From the NCBI GenBank assembly GCA_016287815.1, contig JAEEWW010000016.1, positions 1-34,649 of the forward strand: a stretch of 34,649 nucleotides of DNA, written 5' to 3'. Made by a program: the position numbers and the translations under genes. Shown here piece after piece: positions 15,172 through 23,536 of this stretch. Below the pieces are notes generated by a model that was given only the letters and a program-made list of their open reading frames with translations, was not told the origin of the DNA and made no database searches. The stretch is from Treponema sp. Its GTDB lineage: Bacteria > Spirochaetota > Spirochaetia > Treponematales > Treponemataceae. Position 1 is the stretch's first letter. Each line of letters starts with the position of its first letter.

Positions 15172-16077
15172 TCAGGAAGCGCCAGTTACATAAGGCTTTC
15201 CGACAGAAGCCGGAGCATAGTTTTTGCCACTGAATATTACAAGGGCCAAAAGTGTTATAACATAAGGAATCAGATTAAAGAATTCCGCAGGTAAAACACT
15301 GCTTAAAGCCGGGATATTAACAACGTAAATTGCAAAAGCAACTGCCGTACCAAACAGAAGCGATGAACCAGTAATTCCGAGCGGATTCCAGCGGCCGAAG
15401 GAAACAGCAGCCAGAGAAATAAATCCTGTACCGTTGATTGTATTGGACGTATACTGAATGGTTTCTGTAAGAACCAGACAGCCTCCTGCAAGACCCGCAA
15501 GAAGACCTGAAAGTAATACAGCAAAATAGCGGATACCGCGGACGTTTATACCTACTGAGGCCGCTGCATCAGGGTGTTCGCCGCATGCACGCAGGCGTAA
15601 ACCAAACGGAAGTTTGTAAAGCATTACCCAGGATAAAACGATGATTATCAGTGCGATATACGCTGTAGGATAAATTCCTCCAGGACCAGGCATCATTCCA
15701 ATTTTATACGGGGTTGTTCTGTCCGCAGAAAACAAAACCTGAGAAAAGAATATCGTAACACCTGTAGAAAGAAGGTTTATACCAGTACCGGAAATTGTCT
15801 GGTCAGCATTCAGTGAAATTGAAGCATAGGCATGTATAACTGAAAATAACATTCCAAAAAATGCACCTGCAACAAGTGCAACCCACACAGAACCAGGGAA
15901 GAATGATTCCATAAGAACATGTGTAGAAGCAGCTGCAAAAGCACCAATTCCAAGCAAGCCTTCAAGAGCAATATTTGTAACTCCGCTTCTTTCGCAAATC
16001 ATACCGCCGGCAGCAGTAATAAGAATTGGAGAAGTAATCATAAGTACGGAAGGTATCATTCCTAAAATAACGTTCAT
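15172..16077 (-). CDS. Nucleoside ABC transporter permease (second subunit)
   Basis: Inner-membrane permease of the BPD_transp_2 (branched-chain amino acid/ribose/nucleoside) class, 301 aa, with about eight to ten hydrophobic segments. Family features are GGMICERSGVTNIALEGLLG near the N-terminus and RACGEHPDAAASVGIN in the cytoplasmic coupling region, typical of the NupQ/PnrE-type partner of BMP-family binding proteins. It overlaps the other permease by 4 nt (ATGA) with GGAGG upstream, so translation is coupled. Confidence 0.92.
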   Translation of the reverse strand: MNVILGMIPSVLMITSPILITAAGGMICERSGVTNIALEGLLGIGAFAAASTHVLMESFFPGSVWVALVAGAFFGMLFSVIHAYASISLNADQTISGTGINLLSTGVTIFFSQVLFSADRTTPYKIGMMPGPGGIYPTAYIALIIIVLSWVMLYKLPFGLRLRACGEHPDAAASVGINVRGIRYFAVLLSGLLAGLAGGCLVLTETIQYTSNTINGTGFISLAAVSFGRWNPLGITGSSLLFGTAVAFAIYVVNIPALSSVLPAEFFNLIPYVITLLALVIFSGKNYAPASVGKPYVTGAS

Positions 16078-17204
16078 TTTGCACCTCCAGCCTTTGAAGA
16101 TTTTTCGATTTTACGTTTTTCCTGCCAGGCAAGGAATATCCTTAATCCAGCTTTCAGGGAAATAAATACAACTACAAGTCCCTGAATGATAAAAGTAATT
16201 TCCTTTGGAATTTTATTAGACTGCATAATCGGCTGGGCAGCCTGCAGCATACCGAACAAAAGACCGGCAAATAAAGTTCCTATAGCCGTATTATTTCCTA
16301 CAAGTGCAACCGCAATTCCTGTAAAACCATAGTTATCCATACTGGCAATTACACGACCATATTTGAACGAACCGAGAGCAACGATACTTCCGGCAAGACC
16401 TGCAAAAGCACCAGAAACAGCCATGGCAATTACAATACTTGAAACAACAGGAATTCCTGAAGCTCTGGCTGCATGTTTGTTAAAACCTGTTGCCCTTAAT
16501 CCAAAACCAATATTTGTTTTTTCCATTATGAACCAGTAAATTACTACACAAAGCAGCATAATAAAGAACCCTGCATTCATTGAAGAAGAATTAGTAAGTT
16601 TTGAAAGGAAACCAAGGCGCAAACTTGCAGTTTCTGCATAGTTTATAGTTTTATAAGTATTTGTTCCCGGAATTGAAATTGTAATAATTCTTGAAAGATA
16701 CAAAGCTGTATAGTTCAGCATAATTGTTGCAACAACTTCAGAAACTTCAAAGCGGGCTTTTAAGAAACCTACAATTCCACCCCAGATTATACCAGCCATC
16801 GTTCCAGCAATAACTGCAACAAAAACATGAATAAACGGAATCGGCGGAAAAGTTAAGGCAATCAGCTGTGCTACAGTCATACCAATAATGTACTGACCTT
16901 CACCACCGATATTAAAAAGACCTGCACGGCAGGTAAATGCCATACAAAGACCGCAGAGTACAAAAGGAACAGAATAGTTAAGCCATTCACCAACATAGCG
17001 GATGTTCCATTTGCCGTTATTTACATTAAGACCTGTTACAACCTGCAGAATTGATTTATAAATTCCAGAAGGATTACGTCCAACAAGCATTACAAGAATG
17101 TTTGCGCACAAAAATCCCAGAATAACAACAAGCACAGAAACTGCGCCGTCTGATTTCATAAGAAAATTGGAAAAAGAAAATTTTTCGGATTTTTTATCAC
17201 TCAT
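16074..17204 (-). CDS. Nucleoside ABC transporter permease (first subunit)
   Basis: A 376-residue BPD_transp_2 permease, the larger NupP/PnrD-type partner. After a charged N-terminus come about nine or ten membrane segments. CRAGLFNIGGEGQYIIG is the hallmark loop of this family, and LRATGFNKHAARASGIPV is the coupling helix that contacts the ATPase. The C-terminus is cytoplasmic and basic. Both flanking junctions are ATGA overlaps, so the ATPase and the two permeases form one translational unit. Confidence 0.92.
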   Translation of the reverse strand: MSDKKSEKFSFSNFLMKSDGAVSVLVVILGFLCANILVMLVGRNPSGIYKSILQVVTGLNVNNGKWNIRYVGEWLNYSVPFVLCGLCMAFTCRAGLFNIGGEGQYIIGMTVAQLIALTFPPIPFIHVFVAVIAGTMAGIIWGGIVGFLKARFEVSEVVATIMLNYTALYLSRIITISIPGTNTYKTINYAETASLRLGFLSKLTNSSSMNAGFFIMLLCVVIYWFIMEKTNIGFGLRATGFNKHAARASGIPVVSSIVIAMAVSGAFAGLAGSIVALGSFKYGRVIASMDNYGFTGIAVALVGNNTAIGTLFAGLLFGMLQAAQPIMQSNKIPKEITFIIQGLVVVFISLKAGLRIFLAWQEKRKIEKSSKAGGAK

Positions 17205-18748
17205 GCCATTTTCTCCGCATCTTTATCTTTAGAACCGGCCATCATAATACCGATTTCCCGTTCTGTTACTTCACCTTCATTAAAGGTTCCTACAATAGTA
17301 CCTTTTGAAATAGTAGCAATCCTATCGCAAAGATTCATAATTTCATCAAGTTCAAATGAAATTAAAAGAATTGCACGACCTTTATCACGTTCTTCAAGAA
17401 TGCGACGGCGTATATATTCGATTGCACCAACATCAAGACCGCGAGTAGGCTGTGCAATGACCATAACATCACCACCAAGATCTACTTCGCGGGCAATAAT
17501 AGCTTTCTGCTGGTTTCCACCAGACATACTGCCAGCCAGAGTCTGTGCACCCTGTCCTGCACGGATATCAAAGGCCTGGATAAGCGAATCTGCTTTTTTT
17601 ACCATTTCACTTTCTACAAGAACGCAGCCGTTTTTGGTATACGGCGGCAAATAATAATTTTTTAATGCCACATTTTCAGCAACCGTGAACTGTCCTATAA
17701 GACCGTGTTTCTGTCTGTCTTCCGGAACATGTCCAAGACCTGCTTCAATTCTTTTACGAATCGAATATTTCGTAATATCAACATCGTTTAAGAATATTTT
17801 TCCGCTTTCAGCAGGAAGCATGCCTGTAATTCCCTGCAAAAGTTCAGACTGACCGTTTCCGTCAACACCGGCAATTCCAAGAATTTCTCCGGCACGAACT
17901 TCAAGCGAAAGATCTCTGACAGCCATCTGTCCACGGGAATTCTTTACATTTAAATTTTCAATTTTAAGTTTTACAGAACCAAAATGCGGCGGATTTTTTT
18001 CAATTTCAAATTTTACTGCACGACCAACCATCATTTCGGCAAGCTGAGTTTCTGAAACTTCGGCAACGTTAACGGTTCCTACAACTTTACCACGTCTTAA
18101 AACTGTACAACGGTCAGCAACGGCCTTAATTTCTTTTAACTTATGAGTAATTATAATAATTGTCTTCCCCTGCTCCTTAAGGAGGCGGATAATTTCCATA
18201 AGTTCATCAATTTCCTGCGGCGTAAGAACAGCCGTAGGTTCGTCAAATATAATAATGTCGGCTTTGCGGTACAAAACTTTTAAAATTTCAACACGCTGCT
18301 GCATACCGACTGTAATATCTTCAATTTTATCTCTTGGATTTACTTCAAGACCATAAAGCTTTGAAAGAACTTCTACATCCTTTTCAGCTTTTTTGATGTC
18401 AATCATTCCAAATTTATTTTTAGGTTCATATCCCAGAACAATATTTTCTGCTACCGTATAATTATGAACAAGCTTGAAATGCTGGTGAACCATACCGATT
18501 CCAAGAGCAGTAGCAACATTCGGGTCATCAATATTTACAACTTTTCCGCGTATTTTTATTGTTCCTTTATCCGGTGCATAAGAACCGAACAAAACGGACA
18601 TAAGAGTTGATTTTCCTGCTCCATTTTCTCCCAGAAGAGCAAGAACTTCATTATCCTTTACATCTAGCGTAACATCATCATTCGCAACAACGCCAGGAAA
18701 GGATTTTGTTATTCCGATCATTTCAATGATATTTTCTGCTGAATCCAT
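17201..18748 (-). CDS. Nucleoside ABC transporter, duplicated ATP-binding protein
   Basis: Cytoplasmic ATPase with two fused ABC domains, the RbsA/NupO/PnrC layout (515 aa). The N-terminal half has Walker A GENGAGKST, signature VGMQQRVEILK and Walker B IIIFDEPTAVL. The C-terminal half has a degenerate P-loop GVDGNGQSE, the strong signature SGGNQQKAIIARE and IAQPTRGLD. One canonical and one degenerate P-loop is normal for this family. I start at ATG 18748 because GGAG lies 5 nt upstream; an in-frame GTG at 18754 would overlap that site. A hairpin with a T-run separates it from the binding-protein gene. Confidence 0.94.
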   Translation of the reverse strand: MDSAENIIEMIGITKSFPGVVANDDVTLDVKDNEVLALLGENGAGKSTLMSVLFGSYAPDKGTIKIRGKVVNIDDPNVATALGIGMVHQHFKLVHNYTVAENIVLGYEPKNKFGMIDIKKAEKDVEVLSKLYGLEVNPRDKIEDITVGMQQRVEILKVLYRKADIIIFDEPTAVLTPQEIDELMEIIRLLKEQGKTIIIITHKLKEIKAVADRCTVLRRGKVVGTVNVAEVSETQLAEMMVGRAVKFEIEKNPPHFGSVKLKIENLNVKNSRGQMAVRDLSLEVRAGEILGIAGVDGNGQSELLQGITGMLPAESGKIFLNDVDITKYSIRKRIEAGLGHVPEDRQKHGLIGQFTVAENVALKNYYLPPYTKNGCVLVESEMVKKADSLIQAFDIRAGQGAQTLAGSMSGGNQQKAIIAREVDLGGDVMVIAQPTRGLDVGAIEYIRRRILEERDKGRAILLISFELDEIMNLCDRIATISKGTIVGTFNEGEVTEREIGIMMAGSKDKDAEKMA

Positions 18749-18759
18749 AAGCACTCCAC

Positions 18760-18800
18760 AAAAAAAATACGGGTAAAGCGAAATAGCTAAACCCGTATTT
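18760..18800 (-). terminator. Internal terminator/attenuator after the binding-protein gene
   Basis: Minus strand: AAATACGGGT (18800-18791), 16-nt middle, ACCCGTATTT (18774-18765), then continuing T-run to 18760. AGC/GCT inside the loop can extend the stem past a TT/TT bulge. It starts 18 nt after the binding-protein stop and ends 12 nt before the ATPase start. Partial termination here would yield more binding protein than membrane components, a common arrangement in ABC operons. Confidence 0.82.
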
Positions 18801-18817
18801 CAGTAGTTTAAAGTAAA

Positions 18818-19918
18818 TTAGTTATCTTTTGCGCCAAGACCAGCCGGAACTTTTCCTGCAGCCAAAGCATCTTTGTATGTACCGATTACTTTGATTTTTC
18901 CGCTGATGATATCAGCCTGAAGTTCGTTAATTTTCTTAACAACAGCAGGACTTAAATCAGGATTAGCAGTTGAAATTCCAACACCGTCATCTTTAAGTGC
19001 AAGACTTACAACGCCGCTCTTGAATGAACCGCTTTCGATTGCTTTCAATGCATAGATAGAAGCAGATTCAACACGTTTCAGCATTGATGTAAGAACTGCT
19101 GATTTTTTGCCTTCATAAATACCATCTGCATACTGATCAGAATCTACACCGATTGCCCATACATTTTTGCCGCTCATGCGGTATTCCTTTGCCTGTGCAA
19201 TGGTACCGTTTCCTGTACCACCGGCTGCAGAATAGATTGTATAAACACCGTTATCATACCAGTTTTTAGCCTGTGTTTTAGCAAGTTCTGGTTTACCCCA
19301 GTCGTTTGCATAGAAGTCTACAACTTCAGCATTTGGAATGATTGCTCTAAGTCCCTGAATATATCCAACTTCAAATTTTGTAATTGTAGCACCAGGAATA
19401 CCACCGATAAATCCGAATTTTGGATTAGCAATTTTGTCTTCTTTAGCCTGAAGCGCAGCTGCTGCACCAACAAGGAATGATCCCTGTTCTTCTGTAAATA
19501 CGAACTGCATTACATTTGGCTTGTTTACCCAGTCAACGTCAACAATCATGTATTTCTGGTTTGGATACTGTTCTGCAACTTCTCCAAGAGCATCTGCAAA
19601 TGTAAAACCAGTTACAACGATTAAATCAGGTGATTCATCAGAAACCTGTTTCAAAACAGGAATGTACATATCCTGAGTCTGGCAGGTTACTACTTCGTAC
19701 CTGTCACCACGGCTTTTCTGGTTTTCCCATGTTTCGCCATAATATGAAAGGATTCCTCTCCATGCTGCAGCATTGAATGACTTATCATCAATACCTGTAG
19801 CATCTGTAATCAATCTGATTGTCGGACGACTATCAGAAGATTTGCTTTCTTTGTTTCCACCAGCGAATACTAAAGAAGCACCAAGAACTACTGCTAAAAG
19901 TAAAGCAACTTTTTTCAC
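18818..19918 (-). CDS. pnrA: BMP-family purine nucleoside-binding protein (PnrA/TmpC-like)
   Basis: Periplasmic substrate-binding protein of the basic membrane protein family; the T. pallidum homologue PnrA (TmpC) binds purine nucleosides. Family features are TDATGIDDKSFNAAAWRG near the N-terminus, FTEEQGSFLVGAAAAL, GFIGGIPGATITKFEVGY, IYSAAGGTGNG and WAIGVDSDQYADG. The start is GTG at 19918 with GGAGG about 6 nt upstream; the upstream in-frame ATG (19954) lies between the predicted -10 and the transcription start. The signal peptide ends LVFAGGNKES without the lipobox cysteine expected of the lipoprotein TmpC, so it may be a soluble periplasmic protein. Nucleoside specificity is inferred from family and operon. 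Confidence 0.92.
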   Translation of the reverse strand: MKKVALLLAVVLGASLVFAGGNKESKSSDSRPTIRLITDATGIDDKSFNAAAWRGILSYYGETWENQKSRGDRYEVVTCQTQDMYIPVLKQVSDESPDLIVVTGFTFADALGEVAEQYPNQKYMIVDVDWVNKPNVMQFVFTEEQGSFLVGAAAALQAKEDKIANPKFGFIGGIPGATITKFEVGYIQGLRAIIPNAEVVDFYANDWGKPELAKTQAKNWYDNGVYTIYSAAGGTGNGTIAQAKEYRMSGKNVWAIGVDSDQYADGIYEGKKSAVLTSMLKRVESASIYALKAIESGSFKSGVVSLALKDDGVGISTANPDLSPAVVKKINELQADIISGKIKVIGTYKDALAAGKVPAGLGAKDN

Positions 19919-19957
19919 AATTTCCTCCAACGAAGGGTTTCTCCCCTTTTTCATTAC

Positions 19958-19985
19958 ATTATATATTACCTTATTTTTATGTAAA
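19958..19985 (-). promoter_or_regulatory. Promoter of the nucleoside importer operon
   Basis: Minus strand: TTTACA (19985-19980), 16-bp spacer, TATAAT (19963-19958). The start of transcription is expected near 19951, giving a leader of about 33 nt that holds a small AAGGG/CCCTT hairpin before the GGAGG site. This placement supports the GTG start at 19918. Confidence 0.7.
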
Positions 19986-20040
19986 TGAAAACCAAAAAAA
20001 CGAAGAATCTACAATTTTTTTATGAGATGACTGTATAAGT

Positions 20041-20844
20041 TTATTTAGACAAACCGGCCTTCTGGTCTGACTCCATCTTAGCGTTCCATACAAGAGCTTT
20101 TTTCTTAACTTCTTCAGCTTCTTCCGTCATGCCAAGCGTAATGCATAAACGGCGGAGCGCCAGATTAAAATTAATGCCCATCCGCATATCATCTATACGG
20201 CGTGTCGAAAGTTCATAACGGTCACGGTAATCTGCGGCAGATTTTGCCAGAAGCGATTTTAAAAGACGCATACAATAAACAGCATTATCATAATCAGGCG
20301 AATTCGGATCAAAATAATCTTTTGAAGTCTGTTTCATGTCTATCATGTTTTTTGCAACAACAGCAAAACGACCTTCAAGCTCAACAAAAGACCATCTCCA
20401 TTTTGAATTATCACCAAATGCATCTACAAGCATACGGATTGCAAGTCCGAGTTTACGAATCTGATAATATCGTTTTTCAAGAGGAGTATTTTTGATTTCC
20501 GCTACCTTGTCTTCTATTTCAGAAAAAGGAACATTCACAATATTCGTAACAATTTCTTCAAGATAGATAATAGCTTTGTAAAGAGCTTTTCTTGCATCAT
20601 TTAAAACATCATTATTTTTTACTTTCATAATTTGCAGGCACAGTGAATTCATAATCATGTAGATAGAAGCCTGATAAATCATTTCATCACAAAGCAAAAG
20701 TTTTTTATATCCAACACCTGTTGAATCTTTGGCAACTAAATCCAGAATACTTTTTTCTTTTTCCGAAGATGCATTTATTTCATCCAGATACGGTTTAATT
20801 TTTTTGTCATACATTTCACGAGCTTCATTTGAAATTTTAGCCAT
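20041..20844 (-). CDS. Conserved-looking helical protein of unknown function
   Basis: I do not recognise this gene. It encodes 267 residues with no signal peptide, membrane span or cysteine-rich motif. The sequence is predominantly helical and charged, with repeated Tyr/Met-rich amphipathic stretches (LLLCDEMIYQASIYMIMNSL, AVYCMRLLKSLLAKSAADYR). I start at ATG 20844 (MAKISNEAREMY), because GGGAG lies about 7 nt before it; a GTG nine codons upstream has no ribosome site. It follows recN by 41 nt on the same strand and ends near the pnrA promoter, so it is probably the last gene of the degT-nadK-recN operon. Coding character is clear (normal composition, dense charged residues), but the function is unknown. 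Confidence 0.75.
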   Translation of the reverse strand: MAKISNEAREMYDKKIKPYLDEINASSEKEKSILDLVAKDSTGVGYKKLLLCDEMIYQASIYMIMNSLCLQIMKVKNNDVLNDARKALYKAIIYLEEIVTNIVNVPFSEIEDKVAEIKNTPLEKRYYQIRKLGLAIRMLVDAFGDNSKWRWSFVELEGRFAVVAKNMIDMKQTSKDYFDPNSPDYDNAVYCMRLLKSLLAKSAADYRDRYELSTRRIDDMRMGINFNLALRRLCITLGMTEEAEEVKKKALVWNAKMESDQKAGLSK

Positions 20845-20885
20845 AAAAAATCTCCCATATAACCTTGGCACAAGTAATGCGCCTG

Positions 20886-22655
20886 TTAAGAATACTTTTC
20901 AAGCATTGAACGGGCATGTTCCCTTGATTCCAAACTTTCACTGTCACCGGAAAGCATGCGTGCAATTTCTGCAACCCTCTGTTCACCGGAAACTTTACCA
21001 ACCGAAGTTCTTACAGTATCGCCGTTCAAACCTTTTTCTACCTTTATCTGATTATCGGCATAAACTGCTATACTGGCTAGATGTGTTATACATAAAATCT
21101 GTTTATTTTTAGAAAGATTTTTCATATGACTGCCGACTGCAACGGCAATTTCACCACCGATTCCGGTATCTATTTCATCAAAAATCATTGTATCCACAGG
21201 GTCAGTCTGGGCAAAAATTGTTTTTAATGCCAGCATTACACGGGAAAGTTCACCGCCTGAAGCAATTTTTGCAAGCCCCTGCATGGCAGAACCACGATTT
21301 GCGCTTATTAAAAACTCAACATTATCCATACCATACGGATTGCATTTTTGAGAAACATCAGAACCTTCTTTTTCCGTAATATTAACTGCAAATCGTGTTC
21401 CGTTCATTCCAAGTTTTTCAAGAACTGCCATGACCTGCGATGCCATTTTTTCTGAAGCAGACTTTCGTTTTTCAGAAATCTGTTTAGCTTTCATATAAAC
21501 AGTACGTTCCAAAGCTTCGGTTTCGGTCTTTAATTTTGAATTATCAGTTCCAGCATCATTTAATGCATCTAAATCCTGCTGAGCTTTTTCTGCATAGGAA
21601 ATAACTTCTGAAACCGAAGCATTGATGGAAGAAGCGTATTTTTTCTTAAGCTTATAAATGAGTGCAAGACGCTCCTGAACTTCTGCAAGACGATTCGGAT
21701 CAAACACAAGAGAACCTGAATAAGAGCGGACTTCTTCTGCTATATCAGACAGTTCATAAAACGAACTGTCCAGACGGCTTTCCAATGCTGCCAGCGATTT
21801 ATCCATTGCCGCAGCATGAGACATTTCGCCCTGAGCTTTTTTCAGCATGGAAACAATTCCGCCTTCAGAACGCGGAGTTAAATAATTCATTACATTTTCT
21901 ATATCTGCATACAGTTTTTCAAAAGAAGAAAGTTTTGCTTCTTCTTCTTCAAGCTGAACATCTTCATCTTTTTTTAATTTCGCTTCGTTAATCTCGTTAA
22001 TTGCAAACGAAAGCATTTCTATTTTCTGTTCACGACCAGCCATGGAAGATGAAATTTCTGCAAGCCTGCGGCGGTTATTTGCAAGACGCGTATAATCCTG
22101 AGTAAACTGCTTTACTTCATCTGTTAAACCAGCCCATGAATCAAGAAATACCCGATGTTCAGAAACTTTCATCAAGGACTGATGTTCATGCTGTCCATGG
22201 ATATCAATCAAAAAAGAAGAAAATTCTGCTAAATCTGTGCGCGTAACAGGTGTATTCTGAATCCATGCACCGCCGCGGCCATTTTCGCGGATAAAGCGTC
22301 GTAATAAAACAGTATTATCTTCAAGCTCGATGCCATGTCTTTCAAGCCATTCATAAGCAGTGTGAATATCATCATCTTCTGCATTTTCTCCAGAAGAACC
22401 GGCATTTGCCGCGGCGGAAGCAGAAGGACGAAAATTTTCTTTTTTAATGCTAAAAACAGCAGAAACTGTAGCCTCTCCTGCCCCGGTGCGGATTTGTTCA
22501 ACACCTGCTTTTCCACCCAAAACAAAAGAAATTGCGCCGATTAAAATTGATTTTCCAGCTCCTGTTTCACCGGATAAAACAGTAAAGCCGTTGGAAAAAT
22601 CAATTTCTGCACTGTCTATTAATGCAAAATTCCTTATAGAAAGATTTTCAAGCAT
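20886..22655 (-). CDS. recN: DNA repair protein RecN
   Basis: SMC-like ATPase acting in double-strand break repair. The N-terminus is MLENLSIRNFALIDSAEIDF, with Walker A SGETGAGKS (residues 28-36). IDIHGQHEHQSLM follows, then long coiled-coil arms, then signature LASGGELSRVMLALK and Walker B MIFDEIDTGIGG at the C-terminus. The 589-aa length is slightly above usual, partly because of an Ala/Ser/Gly/Asp-rich insertion at about residues 76-97. The start at 22655 has GGAGG upstream and overlaps the nadK stop by 8 nt. An in-frame upstream extension to 22709 lies within nadK and lacks a ribosome site. Confidence 0.95.
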   Translation of the reverse strand: MLENLSIRNFALIDSAEIDFSNGFTVLSGETGAGKSILIGAISFVLGGKAGVEQIRTGAGEATVSAVFSIKKENFRPSASAAANAGSSGENAEDDDIHTAYEWLERHGIELEDNTVLLRRFIRENGRGGAWIQNTPVTRTDLAEFSSFLIDIHGQHEHQSLMKVSEHRVFLDSWAGLTDEVKQFTQDYTRLANNRRRLAEISSSMAGREQKIEMLSFAINEINEAKLKKDEDVQLEEEEAKLSSFEKLYADIENVMNYLTPRSEGGIVSMLKKAQGEMSHAAAMDKSLAALESRLDSSFYELSDIAEEVRSYSGSLVFDPNRLAEVQERLALIYKLKKKYASSINASVSEVISYAEKAQQDLDALNDAGTDNSKLKTETEALERTVYMKAKQISEKRKSASEKMASQVMAVLEKLGMNGTRFAVNITEKEGSDVSQKCNPYGMDNVEFLISANRGSAMQGLAKIASGGELSRVMLALKTIFAQTDPVDTMIFDEIDTGIGGEIAVAVGSHMKNLSKNKQILCITHLASIAVYADNQIKVEKGLNGDTVRTSVGKVSGEQRVAEIARMLSGDSESLESREHARSMLEKYS

Positions 22656-23505
22656 GAGGTCCTCCAGCCCAATTAAGTTTAGAGCGCAGAGCTTCGTAAA
22701 AATTATCAACAGAACAGCCTAAAAGAATTGCCTTGTGCTTAGATTTAGTTATTACAACCTTATCGCCGCAGATTAAATCCTTAGAAATCTGACCGTCAAC
22801 TACCGCACGAACCTTGTCATTTCTGTCCGGCAAAATAGAAATAGAAAGAGTTCCTTCAGGATTAAAAACAAGAGGACGAGCTGAAAGCGAAAAAGGATTT
22901 ACACAGGTAAAAACAAATGCATCAAGTTCAGGATCTACTATAGGACCACCTGCAGAAACAGAATATGCAGTAGAACCTGTTGCCGTAGAAACCAAAACCC
23001 CGTCTGCGCGGAAATTTCCAAGTTTTGATTCATTATATACAACACAAAAAGAAACCATTGCCGCAGGAATTTGCGAAGCAAGGACAATATCATTTAATCC
23101 ATAAGAGGAAGCTATTTTTTTATCATCACGGAACACTTCAACCTGAATCATGTTTCTTACATCAGGTTTAAGCTGATTATTCATAAAAAGTTCCAGATCT
23201 TTTTCCCAAGAATCTTTTTGAATTCCTGCAATAAAACCAAACTGTCCGAGATTTACCGGAAAAACAGGAATTCCTAAAGGAGCGCATCCCCGGGCAGCAA
23301 AAAGTACAGTTCCATCTCCCCCAAGCGTGATTACAAAATCATTCTCTGAAAACGGAACAGATTCTACAGAAGGAACAAACGGTTCCTGCGCCAGAACATA
23401 ATGACTGTACGAAATTCCATAGGAAGATAAAACCCTGCTTATTTTTGAGCCGATTTCTTTGGATTCTTCTTTGTAACTATTTTCAATAATCAGACACTTT
23501 TTCAT
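22648..23505 (-). CDS. nadK: NAD kinase
   Basis: ATP- or polyphosphate-dependent kinase that makes NADP from NAD. It has the invariant GGDGT (residues 62-66), followed by VLFAARGCAPLGIPVFPVNLGQFGFI, NDIVL, and the diagnostic DGVLVSTATGSTAYSVSAGGP. The length of 285 aa is typical. GAGG lies 5-8 nt before the ATG. It is 31 nt downstream of the DegT-like gene and overlaps recN by 8 nt. nadK-recN adjacency is common in bacteria, which supports both calls. Confidence 0.96.
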   Translation of the reverse strand: MKKCLIIENSYKEESKEIGSKISRVLSSYGISYSHYVLAQEPFVPSVESVPFSENDFVITLGGDGTVLFAARGCAPLGIPVFPVNLGQFGFIAGIQKDSWEKDLELFMNNQLKPDVRNMIQVEVFRDDKKIASSYGLNDIVLASQIPAAMVSFCVVYNESKLGNFRADGVLVSTATGSTAYSVSAGGPIVDPELDAFVFTCVNPFSLSARPLVFNPEGTLSISILPDRNDKVRAVVDGQISKDLICGDKVVITKSKHKAILLGCSVDNFYEALRSKLNWAGGPHA

Positions 23506-23536
23506 TTATCCTCTGTTACGCAAAACATCACGTAAA

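Noticed and set aside
19919..19951. Purine riboswitch in the leader of the nucleoside importer operon
   Set aside because: The predicted leader is only about 33 nt, too short for a purine aptamer, and shows only a 5-bp hairpin plus the ribosome site.
19919..19954. ATG start for the nucleoside-binding protein
   Set aside because: It lies between the predicted -10 and the transcription start and would put charged residues before the signal peptide. GTG 19918 has a strong ribosome site.
22656..22709. N-terminal extension of recN into nadK
   Set aside because: RecN proteins begin at MLENLSIRNF, which has GGAGG upstream. The extension is read from the nadK C-terminus in another frame.
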